Both the position numbers and the translations under genes were made by a program. From DASVXQ01 sp046727955 (GTDB lineage: Bacteria > Actinomycetota > CALGFH01): a stretch of DNA of 10,629 nt. The notes beneath the pieces were generated by a model, which was not told where the DNA came from, did no database searches, and saw only the letters and a list, made by a program, of their open reading frames with translations. Shown here piece by piece: positions 1 through 5,433 of the stretch. The number at the start of each line of letters is the position of its first letter. Within the stretch, counting starts at the first letter, position 1. The stretch is taken from NCBI GenBank assembly GCA_046727955.1, contig JBKPDO010000362.1, forward strand, positions 1 to 10,629, read 5' to 3'.

Positions 1-55
1 CCGACGACTTGGAGCGATCGAACCTCGATCAGACCCGCCGGCGTCGCACGACGCC

Positions 56-134
56 GGGTGGTCCCATCACTGGCAACCGGGTGGTCCCATGAACCTGGCA
101 GAAACCCGCCCTGGACGGTCCCATGCTCGTGGCA
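56..134. repeat. Three copies of a ggtcccat...tggca motif
   Basis: Three spaced copies of a motif made of ggtcccat, 3 to 5 variable bases, then tggca lie at 56-75, 79-100 and 115-134. The first two share gggtggtcccat; the third begins acggtcccat. Closely spaced direct copies of a short sequence at the edge of mobile DNA resemble the multiple terminal repeats at IS21-family ends, which bind the transposase. An IS21 remnant does lie elsewhere in this window (3870-4192), but nothing links the two directly. The repeats are plain to see; calling them an IS end is inference. Confidence 0.45.
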
Positions 135-234
135 GGCGACAGCCAAGCGCATCCGCCCTGCTCCAGACTCCGCCGTGTGCACGAGCTCATCCAGGCGAGC
201 CCTATGAGTTCCGGGTCTGGGGATGATCCGTGAA

Positions 235-337
235 GGATTGAACGGTTAGTCCCAGACCCGTAGGTGCCGCCGATGGTGATCTGCGCTGCGCCCAGGTCCA
301 CGTCCGACCAGCGCAGATTGAGCAGTTCGCCTCGCCG
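235..337 (-). pseudogene. Tyrosine recombinase (phage-type integrase) remnant
   Basis: Read on the minus strand from 337 downward, about 30 codons spell RRGELLNLRWSDVDLG followed by AAQITIGGTYGSG. This matches the motif around the first catalytic arginine of tyrosine recombinases (usually GLRxGELLxLRWxDVDL followed by a beta strand). An in-frame TAG at 338-340 precedes it, so the N-terminal half is gone. After about position 245 the reading no longer looks like an integrase, and the histidine, second arginine and tyrosine motifs are absent. It is a short fossil of an integrase from a phage, plasmid or integrative element and cannot be functional. The motif is diagnostic but short, so confidence is moderate. 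Confidence 0.45.
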
Positions 338-340
338 CTA

Positions 341-983
341 CGGCGGGCGCGAACGCCGGTCGGCTGGCGCGAAGACGCGGCGACTGCGGGCCGCCAGGGG
401 TCATACAGCCGTTCACCACAGCGACCGGGACGCCGCACGGGCGCAGTCGTGCCGCGGCTCCTGATCCTCAGCGTCGCTGCAGCCCCGATCCCGGCTCAGG
501 CCGGGACGCCTCCGGCGGGGCCCCTGGCTCCGGGATGGCCGAAAATGGGTTCCGGTCGGCAAGTGGTGCGGGTGGAAGAGGCTGTCCATCCCGCTCGCCA
601 TCGGCCAGGCGGAGCCCAGCAGACCGGCTCCTCCGCGTCAAGCCCGTCTCTGCCCGTTGGGTGGCCGATATTCGAGGAAGCCGGCGGCGACACGGACACG
701 TGAAGACGGGCTTGACCCTCCGTCGCCGGCCCGCTGCCCCTTCGGGGTGGCCGACGGCACATGGTATGGACAGCAGAGCCGAGGTGCGGCCGTGGCCGCC
801 CCAAGAAGGTACGCCCGTCAGGTGACGGCTGAGGTTGACGGCAACGACGCAGCCCAACCTGTATCTCGACGCGCAGAGCGGACCATATTCGAGCACGTAC
901 GCACCCCGGCACGGACCTTGCCCGGACCCCCTGCCTGGATCTTCAAACCCGGACAGTGCCACACACGCGGCCCCGTCCGCGCA
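341..983. other. Stretch without a recognisable gene
   Basis: About 640 bp with long open frames on both strands, as expected by chance at this GC content, but no frame yields a protein I recognise. It contains an inverted repeat (637-649 and 704-716) and an imperfect direct repeat of the type gcccg...ctgccc...gggtggccga (about 642-666 and 729-757). It separates the integrase remnant from the truncated acetyltransferase and is most likely mobile-element debris. Confidence 0.5.
637..716. repeat. 13-bp inverted repeat
   Basis: gtcaagcccgtct at 637-649 is matched exactly in inverted orientation by agacgggcttgac at 704-716, with 54 bp between. The match does not extend outward. It could be the ends of a very small element or a chance palindrome in debris; no target duplication is evident. 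Confidence 0.4.
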
Positions 984-1244
984 CAGGAAGGGCTCACCGA
1001 GGATCGTGCTCACCGTCACCTGGCCGATCGCGGCGCCGTCGGCGAGCACGACGCCGGGCCACCGGTCGCCGTTGCGATGGTCGTCGAGCAACTGCTCGAT
1101 CCGCTCGCGGTGCCCGTCCGCGGTGTAGAAGTCGGCCGGCCGAGACGGCTCCCACCGGGCGAAGGCGTCAGCGTCGCGAGCGCGGTGCGCGGCGATGGCA
1201 TCGGCGTCGCCGACGTCGATCAGGCGGATCTCGGTGTCGGACAT
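984..1244 (-). pseudogene. Truncated GNAT-family N-acetyltransferase (RimJ/RimL-like)
   Basis: The minus-strand reading starts with ATG at 1242-1244, preceded by GAGG seven bases upstream, and begins MSDTEIRLIDVGDADAIAAH. It continues with ARWEPSRPADFYT and ends in GQVTVSTILGEPF. This is the N-terminal half of a RimJ/RimL-type GNAT acetyltransferase, which transfers acetyl from acetyl-CoA to amino groups of protein N-termini or small molecules. After about 87 codons the similarity stops abruptly at GEPFL, where such enzymes continue into a GYW strand and the Q/RxxGxG acetyl-CoA loop. The frame stays open to 468 but encodes unrelated residues, so the cofactor-binding core is missing. It lies 57 bp downstream of the ECF41 sigma gene on the same strand and was probably co-transcribed with it. 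The break coincides with the mobile debris to its left, suggesting an insertion or deletion cut it. Confidence 0.7.
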
Positions 1245-1301
1245 ACTGCTGCCTCGAGGCATCAACAGCTGGCAGCGGACCCGATGGTACGAAGACGCGC
1301 G

Positions 1302-2237
1302 TCAGCCCGTCGTCCAGGGCCGGAGCTTGTCGGGGTTGCGTACCCCCCAGATGTGCGTGATCCGGTCGCCTGCAACCTCGAACGCGAACACCGCCACGGT
1401 GACGCCGTCTTGCTGCGCGACCAGGCCGGGCTGGCCGTTGACCGTGCGCTCCAGGATCGTCAGGTCGGGTGCCCTGTCGGCGACATCGACGGCGGCGCGC
1501 GCGATCTGCTCGGCGCCTTCGATCGGGCGGAGCGCGGCGCCGACCAGGCCGCCGCCGTCGCCGATCGCGGTGGCGTCGGGGTCGAGCAGGCCGATGAGGG
1601 CGCCGATGTCCTTGGCTTCCCATGCCGCCTTGAAGGCCCTGACGATGCCGGCCTGCCGGGCTGTGGGGGTCGCGGGCGCCTGCGACGCGCGAAGGCGGCG
1701 GCGGGCCGACGAGGCCAGCTGGCGGCATGCCGCCGGCGTCCGGTCGACGATCTGGGCCACGTCGGCGAAGGGGTAGCCGAAGACGTCGTGGAGGATGAAC
1801 GCGACGCGCTCGGCCGGGGTCATCGAGTCGAGCACGACCAGGAAGGCCATGCTGGTCGACTCGTCGAGGGTGACCCGGTCGGCCGGGTCGACGGTGGCGC
1901 CGCCCGACGGCCCGCCGGCCCACTCCGTACGATCGGGCAGCGGCTCGGGGAGCCATTGGCCCACGTAGCGCTCCCGCCGGGCCCGCGCCGAGCCGAGCAG
2001 GTCCAGGCAGATGCGGCTGGCGACCGTGGTCAGCCAGCCGCCGGGGGAGTCGATGGCGTCCTGCTGCTGCCGGGGCATGGCGTACCAGCGGGCGTAGGCC
2101 TCCTGCACGGCGTCCTCGGCGTCGGCCAGGGAGCCCAGCAGCCGGTAGGCGAGATTGAGCAGCCGGTGCCGCTCGCTGATGATCGCGCGCAGGCTCGGGT
2201 CGGGCCGGCCGGGTCCTGGCTCGGATGGGGTGGTCAT
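1302..2237 (-). CDS. ECF41-type sigma factor with C-terminal SnoaL-like domain (SigJ-like)
   Basis: Encodes a 311-residue RNA polymerase sigma factor of the ECF41 (SigJ-like) group. Region sigma-2 spans about residues 16-90 (RLLGSLADAEDAVQEAYARW at 32-51). Sigma-4 spans about 132-185 (LDSMTPAERVAFILHDVFGY, then a helix-turn-helix). A SnoaL/NTF2-like domain fills 195-311. The group's signature motifs are present: WLPEP (95-99) between sigma-2 and sigma-4, DGGG (227-230) and NPDKL (301-305) near the C-terminus. In this family the fused domain, not an anti-sigma factor, controls activity. I chose ATG 2237 because AAGGGAG lies 11 bases upstream; an upstream start at 2297 would put the start inside the promoter. 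The gene looks intact. It diverges from a row of oxidase, YceI, epimerase and SnoaL genes, the type of neighbour expected for ECF41, and appears to control itself. Confidence 0.93.
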   Translation of the reverse strand: MTTPSEPGPGRPDPSLRAIISERHRLLNLAYRLLGSLADAEDAVQEAYARWYAMPRQQQDAIDSPGGWLTTVASRICLDLLGSARARRERYVGQWLPEPLPDRTEWAGGPSGGATVDPADRVTLDESTSMAFLVVLDSMTPAERVAFILHDVFGYPFADVAQIVDRTPAACRQLASSARRRLRASQAPATPTARQAGIVRAFKAAWEAKDIGALIGLLDPDATAIGDGGGLVGAALRPIEGAEQIARAAVDVADRAPDLTILERTVNGQPGLVAQQDGVTVAVFAFEVAGDRITHIWGVRNPDKLRPWTTG

Positions 2238-2278
2238 GGTGCCGGCGGCTCCCTTGGTCGCAGCTGCCTCACCAGTTC

Positions 2279-2305
2279 GACGAGACAGCGCACCCAACTG
2301 TGAGG
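2279..2305 (-). promoter_or_regulatory. Putative ECF41 promoter for the sigma gene (autoregulation)
   Basis: On the minus strand CCTCACA (-35, 2305-2299) is followed by exactly 16 bases and CGTC (-10, 2282-2279). The ECF41 consensus as I recall it is TGTCACA-N16-CGTC, so five of seven -35 bases, the full -10 and the spacer agree. The -10 lies 41 bp before the sigma start codon, giving a leader of roughly 35 nt. An identical arrangement faces the other way at 2317-2343. Confidence 0.72.
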
Positions 2306-2323
2306 TTGGCGCGTCGCCTCACA
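2299..2323. repeat. Inverted repeat TGTGAGG-N11-CCTCACA between divergent genes
   Basis: Perfect 7-bp arms at 2299-2305 and 2317-2323, 11 bp apart. I read them as the two -35 boxes of back-to-back ECF41 promoters. An operator for a separate dimeric regulator is possible, since the arms resemble generic TGTGA/TCACA half-sites, but it would not explain the CGTC placed 16 bases outside each arm. Confidence 0.8.
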
Positions 2324-2343
2324 TCCCGAGGGGTTGCGTCGTC
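2317..2343 (+). promoter_or_regulatory. Putative ECF41 promoter for the oxidase-YceI-epimerase-SnoaL row
   Basis: CCTCACA (2317-2323), 16 bases, then CGTC (2340-2343) repeats the minus-strand promoter of the sigma gene with the same -35 sequence and the same spacing. It lies about 50 bp before the ATG at 2394. A second CGTC at 2337-2340 would give a 13-base spacer, but the 16-base choice fits the consensus I recall. The expected target is the whole plus-strand row. Confidence 0.72.
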
Positions 2344-2393
2344 GTACTGCTGAGACGAACACCATCCAGCGAACAGGAAAGCTCAGCGACATC

Positions 2394-2621
2394 ATGACCG
2401 GCTTCCCCGTCCTGCGATCGCGCCTGACCGGCACCCTGACCACTCCCGACGACACCGACGACACCGACGACACCGACGACACCGACGACACCGACGACAC
2501 CGACGACACCGACGACGTGGACAGCACCATCCGGCACCGGCCCGATGCCGTCGTACGCGCGGCCTCTGAGGCGGACGTCGTCGAGACCGGACGATTCGCC
2601 CGCGCCCTCAAATCCGTCTGA
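2394..2621 (+). pseudogene. N-terminal stub of an FAD-linked oxidase (berberine-bridge type)
   Basis: A 75-codon frame starts at ATG 2394, with AGGAAA 13 bases upstream, and stops at 2621. The first residues (MTGFPVLRSRLTG) and the last 30 (STIRHRPDAVVRAASEADV, then a FAR helix) match the start of FAD-linked oxidases of the berberine-bridge type, where RRPA/D-x-V-VR-A-xxxADVxxAVRFAR opens the flavin-binding domain. Such enzymes have about 450 residues; everything after the first helix, including the flavin-linking motif, is missing. Between the two matching parts lies an acidic run of seven Asp-Asp-Thr repeats where relatives have a short variable segment. It is the first gene after the ECF41 promoter and ends 18 bp before the YceI gene. 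It is most likely a decayed ECF41 target, though a short expressed acidic peptide cannot be excluded. Confidence 0.6.
2448..2516 (+). repeat. Seven 9-bp tandem repeats (gacgacacc) plus a partial copy
   Basis: gacgacacc is repeated exactly seven times (2448-2510), followed by gacgac. The unit is three codons, so it stays in frame and encodes (Asp-Asp-Thr)7-Asp-Asp inside the oxidase stub. The perfect identity of the copies points to recent slippage expansion. Confidence 0.95.
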
Positions 2622-2639
2622 CGTGACAAGGAGACAATC

Positions 2640-3191
2640 ATGCAGGCACCGTCAGGACAAATGACCGCACCGGCGCTGCAGGCTCTGCTGAAGGACGGGG
2701 CCCTGACCGGGGAATGGGTCCTGGACCCGCGCAAGTCCAGCATCCGGCTGAAGAGCAGGAGCATGGGCCTGATTCCGGTGAACGGCGTCTTCCGCGAGGT
2801 CAGCGGCAACGGCACCGTCTCCCCGGACGGCGAGGCCAGCGGCACCGTCACGGTGGCCGCGGCGTCCATCGACACCAACAACACCCGACGGGACACGCAC
2901 CTGCGCTCGGCTGACTTCTTCGACAGCGGTAACAATCCGGACATCACCTTCACCGCGGACGGTATCCGGCCGTCTGGTCAGGGTGTCGCCGTGACCGGCG
3001 CGCTGACCGTGCGCGACCGTACCCGGTCCCTGTCCTTCGATGCCGCGGCGTCCGTCCAGGGCGACGGCGAGATCTGGCTCGACGCCGAGGTCTACATCGA
3101 CCGGGCCGACTTCGGCCTCACCTGGAATCTGCTGGGCATGGTCTCGATGAACAACACCCTCACCATCCACGCCGTGTTCACCCGGCGGTGA
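2640..3191 (+). CDS. YceI-family protein (lipocalin-like isoprenoid-binding fold)
   Basis: Encodes 183 residues, the usual length for cytoplasmic actinobacterial YceI proteins. The start is supported by AAGGAGA five bases before ATG 2640. The YceI domain runs from about residue 23 (GEWVLDPRKSSIRLKS) to the end, with family landmarks VNGVFREVSG, SIDTNNTRRDTHLRSADFF and a closing strand motif (TWNLLGMVSMNNTLTIHAVF). The fold is an extended lipocalin-like barrel that binds long isoprenoids or lipids; some relatives carry polyisoprenoid quinones or respond to stress. There is no signal peptide, unlike the periplasmic enterobacterial form, so it is probably cytoplasmic. It is the only clearly intact gene in the row behind the ECF41 promoter. 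The exact ligand cannot be told from sequence. Confidence 0.92.
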   Translation: MQAPSGQMTAPALQALLKDGALTGEWVLDPRKSSIRLKSRSMGLIPVNGVFREVSGNGTVSPDGEASGTVTVAAASIDTNNTRRDTHLRSADFFDSGNNPDITFTADGIRPSGQGVAVTGALTVRDRTRSLSFDAAASVQGDGEIWLDAEVYIDRADFGLTWNLLGMVSMNNTLTIHAVFTRR

Positions 3192-3195
3192 GCGC

Positions 3196-3411
3196 ATGCG
3201 CGTTGTCGTGACGGGCGCCACAGGGCTCATCGGCAGCACGGTTACCCGTCTGCTGCGCTCTCGTGGCGATGAAGTCGTCGCGCGCAGCCGCAACCGCGGC
3301 CGCGGCCGCTCCGCAGGGCTCGGGAAAGCGCTTCGGGGGGACCGCCGGTCGTGCAGACACCCAACACAGACGAGGGAGGAAACCGACGAGCGACCTTCAG
3401 GCCATCGCTGA
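3196..3411 (+). pseudogene. N-terminal fragment of an NAD(P)-dependent epimerase / SDR-type reductase
   Basis: From ATG 3196, four bases after the YceI stop, about 32 codons give MRVVVTGATGLIGSTVTRLL, then RSRGDEVVARSRN. This is the first beta-alpha-beta unit of an extended short-chain dehydrogenase with the GATGLIG dinucleotide-binding loop, closest in style to the TIGR01777 epimerase group. From about 3290 the reading becomes arginine-rich sequence without similarity and stops at 3411. The catalytic Tyr-x-x-x-Lys and the remaining ~260 residues are missing. The junction lies in a ccgcggccgcggccgc run and overlaps the upstream part of the SnoaL-like frame, so a deletion from inside this gene to just before the SnoaL gene explains both. 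Epimerases are plausible ECF41 neighbours, so it was probably a target. Confidence 0.65.
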
Positions 3412-3844
3412 CCGCTTCGAGATCGAGGCGCTGCGCGGCGAGTTCACCGACGCGGGAATGATGCGCGACTACGACCGCTTCGCGTCGCTGTTCACCCACG
3501 ACGGCGCGTGGCGGATGCCCCACATCAACGTCGAGTTCGTCAGCCGGGAGGAGATCCGCGCCGGGATCGAGCGGCTGCAGGGTCTGTGGGACTACTTCGT
3601 GCAAACCCCGCATCCGGGCACGATCCAGCTTGAGGACGACACCGCGGTCGGCCGTGCATACATCGCAGAGTTCGGGCACCTGCGCGACGGCAGCTCGCAC
3701 CTGAACTACGCCGTGTACCACGACCGCTACCAGCGCACCCCCGACGGCTGGAAGTTCGCGGAGCGCGTCTACGAGATCAAATACCTCGACACCACTCCGC
3801 TGGCGGGCTCGGCGCCCTCCCGCGGGCCTAGGCTCGAACGATGA
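3263..3844 (+). CDS. SnoaL-like / NTF2-fold protein with probably damaged start
   Basis: The conserved part, from about 3386 on, reads TSDLQAIADRFEIEALRGEF through a typical SnoaL-like (NTF2) cone fold. Visible elements are DYDRFASLFTHDGAWRMP, REEIRAGIERLQGLWDYF, HLNYAVYHDRYQRTPDGWKF and a final strand. Relatives are polyketide cyclases, dehydratases and many proteins of unknown function, about 150 residues long. That part has 152 codons and is complete, but it has no start codon: GGGAGG (3374-3379) is followed by aaaccgacgagc, where aaaccATGacgagc would be expected. The frame stays open to an ATG at 3263 (or 3269), adding about 40 low-complexity residues read out of frame through the epimerase fragment. 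The gene is either barely translated or makes an N-terminally extended protein. It is last in the row behind the ECF41 promoter. Confidence 0.7.
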   Translation: MAMKSSRAAATAAAAAPQGSGKRFGGTAGRADTQHRRGRKPTSDLQAIADRFEIEALRGEFTDAGMMRDYDRFASLFTHDGAWRMPHINVEFVSREEIRAGIERLQGLWDYFVQTPHPGTIQLEDDTAVGRAYIAEFGHLRDGSSHLNYAVYHDRYQRTPDGWKFAERVYEIKYLDTTPLAGSAPSRGPRLER

Positions 3845-3869
3845 CCGGCTGGGAACTGGTTGGCGTGCC

Positions 3870-4022
3870 TCATACGTCGAAGTCGAATTCCTCGATGCGC
3901 CTGTCGCGAGGGAAGCCGGCGTCGTGGGTGCGACGGGCGGCGCGGCGCTTGTCCCGATCGTCACATTCGGCCATGACCAGTTCGGCGAGGAAGCCGAAAT
4001 AGGACAGCTGCTCGCGTTCGGC
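3870..4022 (-). pseudogene. istB: IS21-family helper ATPase IstB, N-terminal fragment
   Basis: On the minus strand about 50 codons ending at 3870 read AEREQLSYFGFLAELVMAE, then CDDRDKRRAARR, AGFPRDRRIEEFDFD and a stop. This is the early part of IstB, the AAA+ helper of IS21 transposition (typical relatives read LSYxxFLAELLxAECDDRDxRR ... FPRxKxLxDFDF). The first ~15 residues and the whole ATPase domain with Walker motifs are missing. It is joined, in another frame, directly to the IstA fragment. Non-functional. Confidence 0.75.
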
Positions 4023-4192
4023 CGCAGCAGTTCCCGTTCGAAGGCCCAGTCGTGCCCGACGCTGTTCGTCCGGTTGCCGATGCGGCGAGTGTCGTCGGCG
4101 TCGTCCCAGGCTTCGAGCAGCGCGTTGAGTTCCTCGATCGACTCGACGACCGGCATGGCTCGGGAGAGGGGCAGCGGGTTGACGTCTGCCCG
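4018..4192 (-). pseudogene. istA: IS21-family transposase IstA fragment
   Basis: Minus-strand codons from about 4190 to 4018 read VNPLPLSRAMPVVESIEELN, then ALLEAWDDADDTRRIGNR and VGHDWAFERELLRP. This is the segment after the catalytic core of IstA, usually (V/M)ESMxELNxxL...DDxRRIGxRxxTVGxDFAxExPLLxPLP. The DDE core upstream and the roughly 150 C-terminal residues are missing. At about 4018-4024 the sequence runs into IstB in another frame, so one deletion removed the istA 3' end and the istB 5' end. The order istA then istB on one strand is that of the intact IS. Together with the IstB piece it is a small IS21 fossil inserted beyond the SnoaL gene. Confidence 0.75.
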
Positions 4193-4245
4193 ACGATGGT
4201 GGCCGGCCGGCTGGGGTCGATGGGTGGTCGACGCCGCAGCGCTGC

Positions 4246-4437
4246 CGCCACGCTCGGCTGTCGGCATGGGCGGCCGAGCAGGGGATCGGGGTGGCCGAGG
4301 TGGTCTGTGAGGTCGGCTCCGGGCTGACCGGCCTGCGGCCGAGGCTGCGGCGGCTGCTCGCCCATCCTGGGGTCACGATGATCGTGTGGAGCATTGGGAC
4401 CGGCTGGCGCGTTTTGGCGTGGAGTACCTGGGCATCG
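4246..4437 (+). pseudogene. IS607-type serine recombinase (TnpA) fragment
   Basis: Plus-strand codons read RLSAWAAEQGIGVAEVVCEV, then GSGLTGLRPRLRRLLAHP, GVTMIV and, after a frame change, EHWDRLARFGVEYL. This is the middle of an IS607-type serine recombinase (typical: WATEQGIxVxEVVxEVGSGLNGxRxKLxxLLxDPxVTxIVVEHxDRLARFGxEY). The frame changes at about 4381-4387, where atcgtgtggagcat replaces the expected atcgtggtggagcat, a one-base deletion. The N-terminal MerR-like DNA-binding part with the catalytic serine and the C-terminal helix are missing. After EYLG the reading passes into TnpB-like sequence. Dead gene. Confidence 0.75.
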
Positions 4438-5226
4438 GCCGGGAGTGGGCGGTCATCGCCCACGACGACACGATCGAGCGCATCGCCCATCCTGCCTGTG
4501 GGCAGGCCTGCAGCGCCAGCGCCGCCGGGTCGCCCGGCAACGCTCCCGCCGCATCGTCGGCTCCCGAGGGCATCGCCAGGCGAACGCCAAGCTGGCAGCC
4601 CTGGACCGGCGGGCGGCGAACCTGCGCACCCACCAGCTGCACGCCCTGACCACCGATCTGGCGCGCCGCTACGGCTTGATCGTCGTGGAGGATCTTGATG
4701 TCGCCGCGATGGGTCGTGGATAGGCCGGCGGGCGTTTCGGCGCACCGTCGCCCAGGCCGGCCTTGGCCGGGTCCGTCCCACCCTGGCCTACAAGTGCCAA
4801 TGGGCCGGCGGCCAGCTTCAGGTCGCCGGCCGCTGGTTCGCCTCCTCCAAGACCCACCATGGCTGCGGTGGCTACCAGGCCGACCTCAAGCTCGGCGACC
4901 GGGTGTGGGTGTGCCCGGGGTGCGGGAATCTCGTGGACCGCAACGCCAATGCGGCCCGCAACCTCCGTGACTGGACCGGACCGGTCGGTGATCGTGTCGC
5001 CGACCGGGATGTCCAGCGGGGTGGAGTTGCCGCCCCGGTGCCGCTGGTGGGCGACCACGGCGGGCAGGCCCACTTTCCAGGTGGCGCGTGCGAGGCTCCG
5101 CAAGACCACCGCGAGGTGGCGGGGGCCACTGACACCACAACCGAACCCGGCTCCAGCAGCGGGGGGAGGAACCCCGAGCAGGGGTACCAGCCAGCGAGCG
5201 CTCACAAACGCTCACGGAACTGGTAA
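4438..5226 (+). pseudogene. TnpB (RuvC-like RNA-guided nuclease) remnant of an IS607-type element
   Basis: TnpB is the small RNA-guided nuclease related to Cas12. Here the reading begins near GREWAVIAHDDTIERIAHP, changes frame, and continues LQRQRRRVARQRSRR, AKLAALDRRAANLRTHQLHA and LARRYGLIVVEDLDVAAM. The second RuvC carboxylate is the Glu at 4688-4690. A stop at 4721-4723 and another frame change follow. The rest reads RRAFRRTVAQAGLGRVRP, then WFASSKTHHGCGG, VWVCPGCGNLVDRNANAARN, with the third RuvC Asp at 4936-4938. The zinc knuckle keeps CPGC, but the first cysteine pair is reduced (KTHHGCG instead of KTCSxCG). The N-terminal half and the first catalytic Asp are lost at the junction with TnpA. 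The frame runs on to 5226 as low-information sequence that probably overlapped the guide RNA. Not functional. Confidence 0.8.
5100..5226 (+). ncRNA. Possible relic of the TnpB guide RNA region
   Basis: In TnpB elements the guide (omega/re) RNA arises from the tnpB 3' end and the right element end. This stretch has the right place and a run of possible hairpins: GGGG/CCCC around 5163-5175 and GAGCG/CGCTC at 5196-5213, the latter including two cgctcac copies. No guide boundary or element end can be fixed, so this is a position-based guess. Confidence 0.25.
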
Positions 5227-5433
5227 CGGATGTGGATGGAGCTTCCGTCGAGTTGGCGCCGGCGGATATGATTCCGAGCGCTTGATCGCCTCGTCGATCA
5301 GACGATGGATCGACAGATAGCTAAGGGTCCATACCCACTTAGTTCTTTGTCGATTTATCGCCAAGGAGGGATGTAGACGGTACCGGGCATTCTTCAGTCC
5401 GGCTGAAGCGCGCTGCCGCGGAGAGGGGGCCGC
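5227..5433. other. Leader region before parA
   Basis: About 200 bp between the TnpB remnant and parA with lower GC than its surroundings. It holds an inverted repeat TCGATC-N8-GATCGA (5294-5313) and a short AT-rich stretch with gatttatcg (5352-5360), a 9-mer that recurs just before scpA at 8728-8736. The parA promoter must lie here or upstream; I see no convincing -35/-10 pair. The accessory-to-core boundary falls in this region. Confidence 0.4.

Noticed and set aside
468..983. Continuation of the acetyltransferase frame as a complete 265-residue protein
   Set aside because: After residue 87 (counted from the ATG at 1244) there is no GNAT-like sequence and the acetyl-CoA motif is absent. The rest is Arg/Pro-rich chance translation.
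2238..2297. Earlier sigma-factor start at 2297
   Set aside because: It would begin at or within the promoter boxes. ATG 2237 has AAGGGAG upstream and the expected distance to sigma-2.
657..2303. Long plus-strand open frame of 548 codons
   Set aside because: It lies antisense to the sigma factor and acetyltransferase remnant and has biased, repetitive residues with no recognisable domain. Open antisense frames of this length are common at this GC content.
3242..4267. Minus-strand open frame of 341 codons across the SnoaL gene and IS21 remnant
   Set aside because: Only the IstA part (about 4018-4192) is meaningful. The remainder is out of frame with IstB and antisense to the SnoaL gene.
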